Source: Zizania palustris
Taxonomy: Eukaryota > Streptophyta > Magnoliopsida > Poales > Poaceae
Length of the DNA stretch: 64,000 nucleotides
Direction: 5' to 3'
Assembly: GCA_019279435.1 (NCBI GenBank)
Contig: JAAALK010000288.1
Coordinates: 72,240,811-72,304,810, forward strand
The position numbers and the translations under genes are program-made. Below the pieces are notes generated by a model that did not search any database, was not told the origin of the DNA, and was given only the letters and a program-made list of their open reading frames with translations. Below, piece after piece: positions 42,481-54,128 of the stretch. Numbering within the stretch: position 1 is the stretch's first letter; each line of letters opens with the position of its first letter.

Positions 42481-45400
42481 ATGCCTCTGAAGAGGAGCAA
42501 TAGTACAGTTCATGTACGAAGGTCCACCTGGACATCCGAGAAGGAAGTTGTGAACACCACTATGAGGACTATGGCGCCCTATGTGGCGTCCCCATAGCCA
42601 AACAACATTACCTTCTTTGATGAAACTTCTGCCCCCATTGCACCGAACACTATGTCAAGGACCGAAGAGGGCATTTCGGTTCCCTCATTGGTAGGAGGAT
42701 CCTCGAGGTCCGCGAGTCTGCCCATGGACCTTCAGGATCCCGTTCCTCAAGGAACAAAGGAACAATTGACTTCCACCAAACCGAAGGCCTACCCCCAGCT
42801 TTGATGGCACTCCAGACTGACTTTGCTCGGTCTTAAGACCTAGAGACATACTCCAAAGAAAGCGGGAGCTTGAACGACTAGCTCCGCACCCAGAGCATGC
42901 CGGATGAACCACCAGTACTCCCTGAGGTCATCGCGGTGATCGACCGCGAAGATCAAGAACCCAGAGGGAGCAAGCATAATGCCTCCATCGACGAAGACTC
43001 CCTGCTACACCCTGACTTTTAGAGGGTGCGCTTTGACCCTGGGTTCTAAGCGGCCAAACTCCCTAAGTACTCTGAGGACATGGACCCCAACCAGTTCTCC
43101 CGCTCCTATGCCTTAGCAATAGATGCTAGCGGAGAGGTGCGTGACCCAATGGAAAAGTGCTTTCCCCTTGCCCTCAAAGGGATCACACTCCGATGGTTTT
43201 GTTCATTAAAGCCAGGATCTGTAAAGTCATGGGAACATTTTAAGAAGAAATTTATCAATAACTTCCAAGTTACCTTCGTCACCCCGATGTCCACGAGAAT
43301 CCTCTTTCAAGTAAAGCAGCAGCTAGGAGAAACGTTGCACCAATACTCACAGTGCTTCGCTCACACAAAGTCCCAGATTAAAGGGTTGTCTGCATCCTCG
43401 GTAGTCAATGCCGCATGCGAAAGTGTCACCAATCCCGACTTCCTCGACAAGCTCCACCCGAAGCCCATATCATTGGTGGACCAACTAATGATGTATTTTG
43501 AAGAGTACGCCTGGTTGGAGGAAGGACGGCTCCGAAGAATCGAGACGTCATCCAAGTGTGAGCCTTAGAGGTCAAAGCTCCCAAAGCGGGGGCCCCGACC
43601 CTCCTAGAGCTGCATCATTGGAGCAGCGGTCAAACGACTCCCAAGGTGGCCAGAAGCACTTTCGGTAGGAGGTACTCAACATCACCTCCACGAAGCCATA
43701 GAAGTATCAACTGAAACAAAGCTGAGGTCGGGGCAGCAGCTCAAGGCCCCCGATAGGGCCCCCGGTCTAAGCCGAACTTTTTTGTAACATTCACGGAGAG
43801 AATTGGAGTCACAACACTAATTCGTGTAAATCCATCCTGGCCCTATGAGGCGAGTACTTCGAGCGAAGCAGCAGTCAAGGGTCTATAGATAGGGCACCAC
43901 AAGTCGTCCACCCCGAGCCGGTGCAGGCTGTTGGACGACCTGAAGGTCATGGAGCTCCCTAGCCCATCCCGGTGCACAACTTGATGACACCCCCAAAGAT
44001 TGGAGATGGCCCTGACCATCAGAAGCGTGTGGTGTTGCCCATCACCAGAGGTGGTGCCATGGGTTGCATGTCAAAACGATAGCGTCGGGAGTACATGCGT
44101 GAAGTGGGGCACATCGGGACCTCGTCATCAACATCAACTATGCTAGAGTGGTTGCACATGCTCATTTCCTTCACGTCAGATGACGCTTTTGGAATCAAGT
44201 TCCCGCACGTTGACCCCGTCGTCATCTCCACATACATCACCGTCACTGAAGTCTGTCGCATGCTAGTTGATGGAGGAAGCTTAGTTAATATAATATTCGC
44301 CCACACCTTTGACCAACTCTGCATCTCACGGAAGAACCTGCTCCCAGCAACCCGTCCTCAGCAAGGCTTCATCGGACCCCCCCTCGACACATTAGTCCAG
44401 ATAGGCCTGTAAGTCACTTTAGGCAAGGGCAACCTTGTAAGGTCGGAGGAGGTCGTCTTCGATGTCATCGACGTCCTGTACGCCTACAACGCTATCTTTG
44501 ATGGGGCATGCTGAACCAGTTCAAGGCCATTGTGCACCATAACTATTTATGCTTAAAGATGTCCACGTAAGGAGGAGTTCTCACCATCCTTAGTGATCAA
44601 GCGATGGCGTGAAGGGTGGAGTACGACAATGCTACCCCACTCGAAGCTTGACAAGTAAATAATGTGCAGGAGCACCCAAAAGATACAGAGCAACCAGTCG
44701 ACCATGCAAGGGGACCCACCCTCAAGCCCCGCCCCAAAGGAGAGATCATAACAAATATACTCACCAAAGAGGGCCTGTAGTACCCCATGTAGCTTGGCAG
44801 GAGACTAGTGCCGGAAGACATGGCTCTGCTAGAGGAAGTGATCAGGGGCAATCTAGATGTCTTCATGTGGTTCGATGAAGACATCCTATGTGTCGACCAA
44901 AGTATCATGGAGCATGCCTTGCTCGTGAATTTAAGGGCCATACCCATGCGCTAGGGTTTATGGAAGCTATCGGTAGATAGAGCTGGCCTCGCAAAGACAA
45001 AAGTAGATAAGCTGCTCCGGGTGGGAGTCATTAGGGAAGTAAGCCACACAAAGTGGTTGTCAAACCCTGTCTTCATGAAAAAGAATACAGACAAATGGCG
45101 TATGTGTATCGATTTTACTTCCTTGAATAAAGCATGCCCCCGTGACCCCTACCCCATGCCTCGCATCGATCAATTGGTCAAGTCTACGACTAGATCTGAG
45201 CTTTTGAGTTTCCTCAATGCCTACTCTAGCTATCATCAAATAAGGTTAAAGTGCGAAGACGAAGCCAAGACTGGCTTCGTTACCCCTTTGGGAATTTTCT
45301 ACTATGTAAGAATGCCCTTTGGCTTGAGAAATGCCAGGGCTACTTTTTCAAGGCTAATTGCTGAGGCCTTAGGCCATCAAATAGGCAGAAATATCAACGC

Positions 45401-47911
45401 ATGCATGGATGACATTGTAATAAAAAGTGTGAAAAACACGATCATAGCCTATATGTAGCAGAGACCTTTGAAAGTCTCTGAGCAGCAGGAGTCCGCCTAA
45501 ACCCCGAGAAATGTGTCTTCGAGGCGTAAGCTGGCAAGTTGTTAGGTTATTTAGTTTCGAGTCGGGGTATCGAAGCTAGCCCCACCCAGATCAGTGCTCT
45601 ATAGCAGTTGGCTCCACCAGAGAATTTAAAGCAGGTTCAGAAGCTGACCAACCGCCTCACCACCCTAAGCCAATTCCTCGCAAGATCTGTGGAAGGATCG
45701 GAGGACTTTGCGTGGACCCTGTAGTGCTAGAAGAGCTTTGATGACATTAAAAATTATCTTGCTGATCTGTTGACACTCACAACTCCCCTCGACGAAGAAA
45801 CATTGCTGTTATACCTTGTAGTCACCGGCTTCACTGTAAACATTGTGCTTATCCGTGAAGTGGACCTCAAGGGGATGTCGGTCCAAAGTCCAATATACTT
45901 CATCTCCAAAGTGTTGTCAGGCGTGAAGACAAGGTATACCGAGCTTGAGAAAATTGTGTATGCACTCGTCATGGTTTCTAGGAAGCTAAGGCATTACTTT
46001 CTTTCCCATAATGTGGTAGTTCCAACCTCCTACCCTCTCGAAGATATGCTCTAGAGCAAGGATTCCACTGGGAGAATAGGAAAATGGGCGATAGAGCTCG
46101 CTCCGTTCAGTATAACTTTTATCGCTCGAATGACAATTAAATCACAAATAATTACTAACTTCGTAGTAGAGTGGATGTCCCTGGCCACATGGCACCGAAG
46201 AAGCCAAGCGAGGGGATCTAGACCATTTATTCGGACAAAGCCTATCAAGCCTCTAGAGCAAGCACCAGAGCTATAATAATTTCACCTTCAGGCCAAAAAG
46301 AAATGTATTCTGTAAGGCTCAATTTTAAATCCACGAATAACGTGGCTGAGTATGAAGGAATCTTCTTGTTAGGCCTACGAAAAGCACGCGTACTTGGCAC
46401 TGCTAGAGTAGTTATAAAAATGGATTCCTAGATTGTGGCAGGGCATGTAGATAAAAGTTTCTAGGCTCGTCATCTATACCTCTCCATGTATCTACTTGAA
46501 GTCTGCTAGATCGAGGCAGTATTCAAAGGAATTTCGATTCAAAGCATTCCAAGGGACAATAATCAGCAAGTTGATACCCTCACAAAGGTTGCTGTTGGAG
46601 GTCAAGATTTTCCACAAGGGGCATTCTATGAAGAAATTTCAACTCGTTCTGTACCACCACCGGTGCTGACCGAAGTACTCTGCATGCCCATCGAAGATTG
46701 GTAGCATCCAATTATGAGTATGCTTTGAGACGAAGCCACACTCCCGGAGGGGCTAGAGCTCTCAAGACTATAGCATAGAGTATGAATATATCACATTATC
46801 GATAAAAGTTTGTACAAATCCGGAGTATGCACGCCTCTACTCTGATGCATCCCCCCAGCAAGATGGCCGACAAGTGCTCTGAGGTATCCACGAAGGCATG
46901 TGCGGTAGCCACTTGGCGCCCCGTGCTCTTGTCGATAAGACACTTTGTCAAGGACTCTAATGACCAACAATAATGGTCAATGTCGAAGCATTGGTTCACA
47001 CTTGCCAAGGATGCCAGTGGATTGGAAGACGAAATCATCGGTCGCCGGCCCCGTTGCAAGTTATTGCTCCTGTATGGTCCCAAGTCAAATGGATCATGGA
47101 TTTGATCAGACCGTTCCTGAGGCCAAAAGGAAACCTAAAATTCGTAGTGGTGGCAATTGAATACTTCTCGAAATGGGTTGAAGTTGAGCCCCTGACCACT
47201 ATCACTTCCAGAAATATTCAGAATTTTTTCTGGCCAAACATCATCTGTCGATAAGGAGTACCCAAACAATTGACGATTGATAAGGACACTCAATTCGACA
47301 CAGAGCCCTTCAAGGAGTTCTGTGAAGGCTTTGGCATTCAACTATGCTTCGTCGCCATTAGGCATCCCTAGTTGAATAGAGTTGTCGAAAAGGTCAACAA
47401 GAACATCCTGTCCAGACTTAATCGTCGCATTATAGGCCTCGCAAAGGGGTTGTGGACCAAAGAGTTACTAAAGATTATGTGGTCTATTTGGACCACCCAG
47501 GCCAGGTCAATAGGATTTACCCTATTCAGGCTATTGTTCGGGGACGAAGCCATGACCCCGACAGAATTGTAAGGAGGCTCTTTGCGGACAATGGCACCCA
47601 AAGACGACAACGAAAGGCGTGCTTTGCTAGAATTATCTGAAGAAGTATGACTATGTGCCATAGACAACTTGGCGAAGTATCAAGACCAAACGAAGGCCTG
47701 GTACGACCCTAAAGTGAAGCTAAAGGAGCTAAGGCCCATGCATCTTGTTCTCCAAAGTATTATCACCCCCAGCAAACTAAGCACTAAATGGGAAGGCTCA
47801 CACATAATACTTCGCTCTAGTAGGCTAGGATCGTTTAAGCTGGCCAATCTCGAAGGAGAAGAACTGAAGCACACCTTACACATGGAGCATCTCAAGTGTT
47901 ACTTTGCTTAA
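42481..47911 (+). pseudogene. Tat copy 2 gag-pol, heavily decayed
   Basis: The PBS-like TGGCACCGTCCGTGGGGA is at 42416. Gag starts MPLKRSNSTVHVRRSTW; the capsid part is open at 43080-43568 (FSRSYALAIDASGEVRD, FFQVKQ-type phrases). Protease VDGGSLVNIIF is near 44269. RT is at 45021-45458 (WRMCIDFTSLNKACPRDPYP, and CMDD in place of YMDD near 45408). RT-linked RNase H is at 45770-46060. A second, archaeal-type RNase H region (SDKAYQASRA-like, then NNVAEYEG) at 46230-46420 marks the Tat lineage. Integrase is at 46880-47570 (HTCQGCQWIGRRNH is intact) and its C-domain ends with SFKLANLEGEELKHTLHMEH at 47911. Stops and shifts are frequent, so this is an old copy. Confidence 0.88.
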
Positions 47912-48706
47912 ACATTGTAAGCTGAGATGGCGGCAAATACTTCGAATAGAAGCCTTCGGAGTTATTTTGTCAACCATGGTAAAAAGAAGCCCCGAAAGGG
48001 TACGATTCGAACAATGCATGCCCCAAAACAAACTCGTATTGTTGTGGATGCATTGCGATATTAGCAATGTTTTATGAGGTAGGGCATCATTCCTACCAAA
48101 ATACTGCTACCTGGATCCATTGGCCCGGTGTGAGAAAAATAAAAGTCTAACATGCGTAGCAATGCACGACACTCAGCATGAAGCCCGATACCCACTACTC
48201 AGGGTCGCCCCCGAGCACGATCGAAGGTATTGACTTGGGGTCTGTCAAAATGACCCACAAAAACTAAGGTGAGATATGCTCCACCAGCACCGTTACACAA
48301 TGTCTCCGGACCCTTAACGAGGCGAACAAGGATTCAGTCCCAGCTCAAAGCATCCTAAAAAGAGTCGAAGGTGACCAAAAATAAAAAAGAGGTGGTGCAT
48401 CACGAGCCTCACACCTCGAATAAGGATTCCGATCCCTAGCTCGAAGCATCCTAAAGAAGTCAAAATTAAAATGTGAATAACATAGAACTCACGATATGTA
48501 TCCTGAAGCATACCAAACATTGCGCGAGGTAGGCATTTACCAAATATAAAAAATACTAACCCCCTGCAAAGAGGGGCTAGGGGTACACAAGTGCATTCGA
48601 TCTACATCTCACATAAATTTTATTCACCACACAATTTTTATTTAATACAAATCAACTACAAATACAACATACTACAAACACAACTTAGGAAAAAGCTGAA
48701 ATACAG
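47912..48706 (+). repeat. 3' non-coding region of Tat copy 2
   Basis: Follows the pol end. It contains two related blocks (48325-48360 and 48416-48450), each with an AAGGATTC then CTCGAAGCATCCTAAA-like string. No ORF of note. Confidence 0.55.
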
Positions 48707-50850
48707 TCATGAGAAATTGGTATCTAAGCCAAGAAGGAACTGAAAACCCCTTCGTCCTCGAGGATCCGATTGGTTCCAAGAACCCCCTCTAGGGCTAGGC
48801 GCTAGAGTGTTAGGCAGAACTAGAGAAGCCTTCACCCTATCCTTCGACCACTTCCCCTTTTTCGAAGCCCTCCAAACCTTCCTCACCTCTTGAATATCCA
48901 CCCAGGTGCAAAGCCCAGGATGGCTAGACTCCGCAGTGGCAGGTCCTTGGTCTCCGTTGGACCACTCAATAAATTGTGACGATGAAGACAAAGTGTTTTC
49001 CCTCTCTTTCTCCTCTTTTATCAAAGTAAGCACTTCATTAGCCACGTTGGGTATTATTTTACCTAGCCTATCACGAGGTATGGTAAACCGAACACGCCTA
49101 TCGGATATAAGGGATTTAAAAATGGCCCATCAATGATGAAGTTCCTCGTTAAACTCGAGTACTTCCAATTCATACGTGGAGGCAGAATGAATAACTTGAA
49201 GAAACCCTAAATCATTTCTTTCATTTATAAGTGTGAAAACCTTACCTCAGGGGCATCTTGCGGATGGTTGCTGAGAGGCTTCGGAGACGGCTTCAACCAT
49301 AGCATCTTCTAGCAAAGGGCCTCACCCATCAGTGCCTTGGTACCTTTGCGACCCTTGGTCTTCCAAGCCCCTTGGAAAGCCTTCCAAGTGGCGACAACCC
49401 TTGCATACGGAACAAACAGGCGGTCATCCAGAAAGGCAATGGGTACCACCCCCATAGATGGTTCGATGGCACACCCGATGTCTTCGAGGTGATGAAGAAC
49501 ACTTTGAGTAGCGACCCTCCCAGAGAGCTCTCCATACCAAACTATTGTAGCCTCAGCCATCTTTGCTTTGTCCTGCATAAATTTGAGTTGGCAGGCCAGA
49601 GGCTTGTTAGCCAAAATCGAAGGGTGAGGAAAGGACGTACTGAAGCACGTACATCCTAGAGAACTTCAATAGTCTCCATTCCCATCCCTTCGTGTGCAGA
49701 CTTCTCTCCCTGTAAGCTCTCCTTTGAGGCCCTCAGCTTGGCATTAGAGGTGAGGAGATCATAGGCTCTAGTCTTGAGCACCTTTTTCTCTGCCCGAAGG
49801 ACTCAAACTTAGGCCACCAACGCTTCCTTATCTGCACGAAGGCCTTCATCCTCTACCTCGAAGGTCACTCACCTTTCCTGCTCTCGGTGAAGGCTATCTT
49901 GTAAATCTGAAACTTTCTCTTCAGAGGCCGCTTGTTGATCGTTGAGAGCTGTAATTTCATCCATGAGTTGGTCCCTCCACCTTTCGAAGGCATAAGAAGT
50001 CCTCCAAGCCAAGATGAACATCTGAGAAGAATTAGACAAGATAAATATGGAGGCGAATGCTTGCAAACTCATAACATCAAAACGAAGTGTCACTTGGTAA
50101 AAAGAGCTCTCTAGCGTGTTAGACAAAGCCACACTTCATGCCGGCTGACGTTAACAACCAGGTCGCACTGGCCCAAGTCACGAGCGGCCTACACCAGTGG
50201 TTCTACCTTCACATGGAGGTCAGGGGCTGGGGTCAAGAAATCCTGACGCGCGAGAAGTCGTGCTAATATCCTAGCCACGGTCGGGGAGATTCGAGCAGCC
50301 CCTCCAAATTAGACCTCCCTGTGCTAGCTAGTCCCTTTCGAACCCCCTCCGATTCATCCCCTATTATGATAGGGGCTCTATCTTTGGCCTCACCTCCTTC
50401 GTCACCGACCTGTGGGCCCTTTGGGCTAGCCATGACGGGAGGGGTAACCATTGCCAAATCACCTACTATAGATTAAGCATGTGTAAGTATCGCAGGAATA
50501 AGAAAATAAGGGGGATTCTCCCCCTTGGTTTTGACATACCAGTAAGCATACCCTTACTGAAGCCAAGCATCAATAAAGACGGTCTCCCCACCTGTTCAAG
50601 CATCCAAACAAAATCTTCCCCTGAATCGATGGGCGATTCGGTGTAGGTTGTCTGATCCATTGGCGGAATTGATACATAGAGCTCCGCTGTTACTTCGTCT
50701 ATCATCACCTCGCCCGACGGTACCAAGGCCCCAGTGACAACCGGACTCGGCGGGGGGCTTAGCCCCTTTGAACTTTGGGGGCGTGAGATTTTTTCTTCAG
50801 AGGAGACTTTGAAGTACCTTGTCAGTCCTTATCGATCTTCCTCTTATTTA
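48707..50850 (-). pseudogene. Antisense ORF remnants in the 3' region of Tat copy 2
   Basis: On the minus strand, a broken reading runs from about 50850 to 48707. It has a basic start (SPLKKKSHAPKVQRG), an acidic part (IDEVTAELYVSIPPMDQTTY), then a coiled coil. The coiled coil starts at YAFERWRDQLMDEITALNDQ and continues through LRADKEALVA and LRAEKKVLKTRAYDLLTS to 49670. Two further blocks follow: VATWKAFQGAWKTKGRKGTK (49309-49614) and LIKEEKERENTLSSSSQFIE (48707-49045). Antisense ORFs between pol and the 3' LTR are known in Tat relatives such as maize Grande. Stops and shifts show decay. The product is unknown. Confidence 0.6.
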
Positions 50851-51680
50851 TGATGAAGGAAGTATGCCCAAGAAAATTCTGGTTGGATCGGAAGTTCCAA
50901 TTTGGAATCGGAAGTTCCAATTATTTTTGAATTAGAAACAGAGAGCTCAAATCGGAAGTTCCGATATGGTATCGGAAGTTCCGATAATTTCTAATTAAAG
51001 ACAGAGAGGTGAAAACGGAAGTTCCGATTTGGAATCGGGAAAATTGTACTGATCAGAAGTTCCGGGGTGAGCGAAAATAGATTGGATCTGTTATAGTATC
51101 GTATTGTATTGAGAGACCAAAAATACCCTATTGGAAGTTCCGATGAGGGTAAAACAGATTGGATCTGTTAGAGCACAAATCGGTTGTAACCAATTTGTTG
51201 GTTTCGAGATGCTGACGACCCAGGGCTCTTAGTCCTATGTAAAGAGAGGATGAGGTCTTGGAAAGCAAGCTTTTGATAGTTTAAACCTAGCCACCAAGAA
51301 CTCCTCCCCTCCCTTTCTTGATCTCAAAAGTTGAGATTAAGGATCTCTGTTTTCTCACAAGCGGTGCTAGCACGCTGATGTGGGAAGGACTCCATCCTTG
51401 GACGTGTGGATACCGTAGAGGCGTTGCTCCAATAGAGACTCTTGTGGACTTCATCACATGAACAACTACGTCATCTTCACCGATTGGATTGGCAACGAAC
51501 GGACGGAATGAAGCTAGGATAGGCAATGACACACTTGCTCAACATCTTGTACCACTGCACCTAGTGCATATTATGCTAGAAGGTACCGATCTATGATCTC
51601 ACACGCGAATGCTTCTTGGGCTTTGGGGCGAATTTTTGAATTTTTTGGCTAGCGTAGTTTCCCCTCCTCTTTCCCCAACA
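50851..51680 (+). repeat. Copia 5' LTR (about 830 bp)
   Basis: Starts about TGATGAAGGAAGTATGCCC and ends TTCCCCAACA right before the Met-initiator PBS. The first 300 bp contain seven copies of a GGAAGTTCC motif. The left boundary is inferred from similarity to common Copia LTR starts. It interrupts the Tat copy 2 tail. Confidence 0.7.
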
Positions 51681-51681
51681 G

Positions 51682-51694
51682 TGGTATCAGAGCC
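51682..51694 (+). other. Copia primer-binding site (initiator Met tRNA)
   Basis: TGGTATCAGAGCC one base after the LTR. Only 38 bp of internal sequence follow before Tat copy 3 inserts at 51733. Confidence 0.92.
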
Positions 51695-51732
51695 TATGTG
51701 CATAGTATTCGATCTGGATCCCTTATGTATGG

Positions 51733-52227
51733 TGTTGGGGGAAAATATCTCATCTTCGGGGTTATTGCCAAAGCAGTACGAAGACAGCCAACTAGATCGA
51801 AGATTGTCCGAAGACCTTCTTCGAAGATGCTCGGAACCTGGTTCGAAGCTCAAAGACATGCATTGGTTCGAAGTATGTCTTCGAACCAAAGCCCTTCAGG
51901 ATCTTTTCTGCCAGCTAAGATGGAAGACTTATCTTCTATCCTATTAGATTAGTCTTTTACCATTTTAGCCCTATTAAGGAAACCGAATAGTTTCCTTAAT
52001 GTCGGTTGTAATAGAAGGGTAAATAGGTCTTTTCCTTAATGTTTAGGCCTATAAATACCCCCTATTTCATCCTGTAATGAGGACCGATTACAAGTGATTC
52101 AATACACACTTTCGAACTATTCTAAGCTATTATCCTTTCGGAGGCTTAGAACAGTTTGCTTCGCAAACACTTCGTTTGTTAGTTTCTTTTCTACAGAAAC
52201 CTGTTAGCGTAATCTTTTACGCCAACA
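51733..52227 (+). repeat. 5' LTR of Tat copy 3 (495 bp)
   Basis: Same length and nearly the same sequence as 4797-5291, with TGTTGG/CCAACA ends and the TATA CCTATAAATACC near 52048. Scattered substitutions lie mainly in the first 150 bp. Confidence 0.93.
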
Positions 52228-52289
52228 GTTGGCGCCGTCCATGGGGAACCTAGTCCAAAAAACTTCGTTCTCTACCAACTTCTTACATC

Positions 52290-54128
52290 ATGCCTCCTAA
52301 GCGGAGCGCACCTCGCAATCCCACTCGGAGGTCCTCTCGGATCTCCGGAGAGATACCCTTCGACACAGTCGAAGTCGGAGGGTCTTCAACTATCCCTCCA
52401 CCTCAAACTCCGCAAGGGGCTTCTATCCCTCGAGGATACGAAACCTCTCCGCCAACCCCTTCCACACTTCGACCGCCCGGAGCCACTCTGCCACCCTCCA
52501 TTCCGATTCGAACTGATCATACCAGCTCTCAAGACCCGGAAGGTCCTTCCGGAGGAGATGAAGATAGCCTTGGAGACATGGCCACTCAAATGGCCAATCT
52601 TCAAGCCGAGGTAGCGAGGTGGCGACAAGAGGCTGCGAACAGGCTTCGTCCTCAAGCCACCCCAGCTATCCCCGAAGTGCACGAAGACGACGATCTTGAT
52701 TATCCCGAAGCCCCGGAGAACGCCTCTTACGACAATGAATCTCCGTTGCATCCCGAGCTTCAGAAGGTTCGCTTCGATCCGAAGTTCAAAGCTTCGAAGC
52801 TTTGCAAGTATGCCGGAGACGAAGATCCCAGTGAGTTTGCGCGTTCTTATGCCCTAGCAATCGAGGCTAGTGGCGGAGACAGAGAAACTATGGCGAAGTG
52901 CTTCCCGTTAGCCCTTCAAGGAGTGGCGTTGAGATGGTTCTGGTCTTTAAAACCAGGATCAATCACTTCATGGTCACAGTTGAAGAAGAAGTTCATAAGT
53001 AACTTTCAGGGCACCTTCGTGCCCCCCATGTCGACAGGAAGCCTTTTCCAAGTGAAACAGCTCCCCGGAGAAACATTGAGGCAGTACTTCAAGCGCTTCG
53101 CTCACACGAAGTCACAAATTCTGGGGCTGTCCACATCTTCGGTGGTTGATGCGGCTCGAGAAGGTGTCAGTCATAAAGGCCTTCTGGATAAACTGCATCG
53201 AAAGAGCATCACCACGGTATCACAGCTGATGTCGTACTTCGAGGAGTACTCGAAGTCAGAAGAAGGTTGGCTTCGGAGAACTACTGCTACTTCGACAGTG
53301 TTGACAGAAGTTAAAGCAGAAGTGAAGACTTCGGCTCAGCCGCAAGAACCAGTCTCCGAAGTGCAACATGATAGAAGAAGAGGGCAAAAGCACCCTCGCT
53401 CTGAAGTCTTAAACATTGCACCCCCACAGAAGTTTGCACCAAGAGCTCCACAGTCTGCGGGGAACAAGACCAGTGGCTGGAGGCCGCCAGGGAAAGCGGC
53501 TGGCAAGGGCCAGACCCTTTTTTGCTGTATTCATGGAGAGAATCGAAGCCATGCAACTGACACCTGCAAGGCTATTCTTACCCTTCGGGGAGAATACTTG
53601 GAGAGAACTTCGGGTCGAGGTAGTACCGACCGAAGTCCAGCAGCAGCAGTGCGCTCGGAGCCGGTCCAGGCTGTGGCGCGGATAGAAAATTTTGATGCTG
53701 CAAGGCATCCTCCGGTGGCCAATGTTATGCCACCTCCGAAGCAAGAAGAAGGGCAAGATAGAGGGAAGAGAGTAGTTCTCCCTATCTCCGGAGGAGGTAC
53801 CCTCGGAAGCATGTCCAAGAGACAGCGAAGAGAGTACGTTCGAGAAGTAGGCCACATTGGGACTTCGTCATCTGCAGCTGCAATGCCGGAGTGGTCTCAT
53901 GTTCCAATATCTTTCTCTGCGGAGGATGCAGCTGGTATCAAGTTCCCGCATGCAGATCCATTGGTTATTACTGCTGATATTGCAGGGACAGAAGTTCGAA
54001 GGGTGCTAATTGACGGAGGTAGCTCGGTAGATATCATATTTGTACAAGCCTTCGATCAGTTATGCATTTCCCGAAGCATCTCCTTCCAGCGGCTCGTCCT
54101 CTGCAAGGCTTTGCAGGACCTCCGCTAG
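52290..54128 (+). CDS. Tat copy 3 gag-protease, open for 612 aa
   Basis: Starts MPPKRSAPRNPTRRSSRISG at the same site as copy 1. The N-terminal 150 residues are Pro/Ser-rich. The capsid domain runs about residues 170-340 (DPSEFARSYALAIEASGGD, LRWFWSLKPGSITSW, FAHTKSQILGLSTSSVVDAA). A variant zinc motif CIHGENRSHATDTC (CX2HX5HX4C if the preceding Cys is used) is near residue 413. The protease follows, with VLIDGGSSVDIIF and its catalytic Asp codon at 54012. A one-base shift near 54075-54085 moves the rest into another frame, so the stop at 54128 is not the natural end. This is the best-preserved coding part of any Tat copy here. Confidence 0.88.
   Translation: MPPKRSAPRNPTRRSSRISGEIPFDTVEVGGSSTIPPPQTPQGASIPRGYETSPPTPSTLRPPGATLPPSIPIRTDHTSSQDPEGPSGGDEDSLGDMATQMANLQAEVARWRQEAANRLRPQATPAIPEVHEDDDLDYPEAPENASYDNESPLHPELQKVRFDPKFKASKLCKYAGDEDPSEFARSYALAIEASGGDRETMAKCFPLALQGVALRWFWSLKPGSITSWSQLKKKFISNFQGTFVPPMSTGSLFQVKQLPGETLRQYFKRFAHTKSQILGLSTSSVVDAAREGVSHKGLLDKLHRKSITTVSQLMSYFEEYSKSEEGWLRRTTATSTVLTEVKAEVKTSAQPQEPVSEVQHDRRRGQKHPRSEVLNIAPPQKFAPRAPQSAGNKTSGWRPPGKAAGKGQTLFCCIHGENRSHATDTCKAILTLRGEYLERTSGRGSTDRSPAAAVRSEPVQAVARIENFDAARHPPVANVMPPPKQEEGQDRGKRVVLPISGGGTLGSMSKRQRREYVREVGHIGTSSSAAAMPEWSHVPISFSAEDAAGIKFPHADPLVITADIAGTEVRRVLIDGGSSVDIIFVQAFDQLCISRSISFQRLVLCKALQDLR

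Noticed and set aside
50880..51145. CRISPR-like array of repeated GGAAGTTCC units
   Set aside because: The units are 9-15 bp, irregularly spaced and inside a plant LTR. CRISPR is not plausible.
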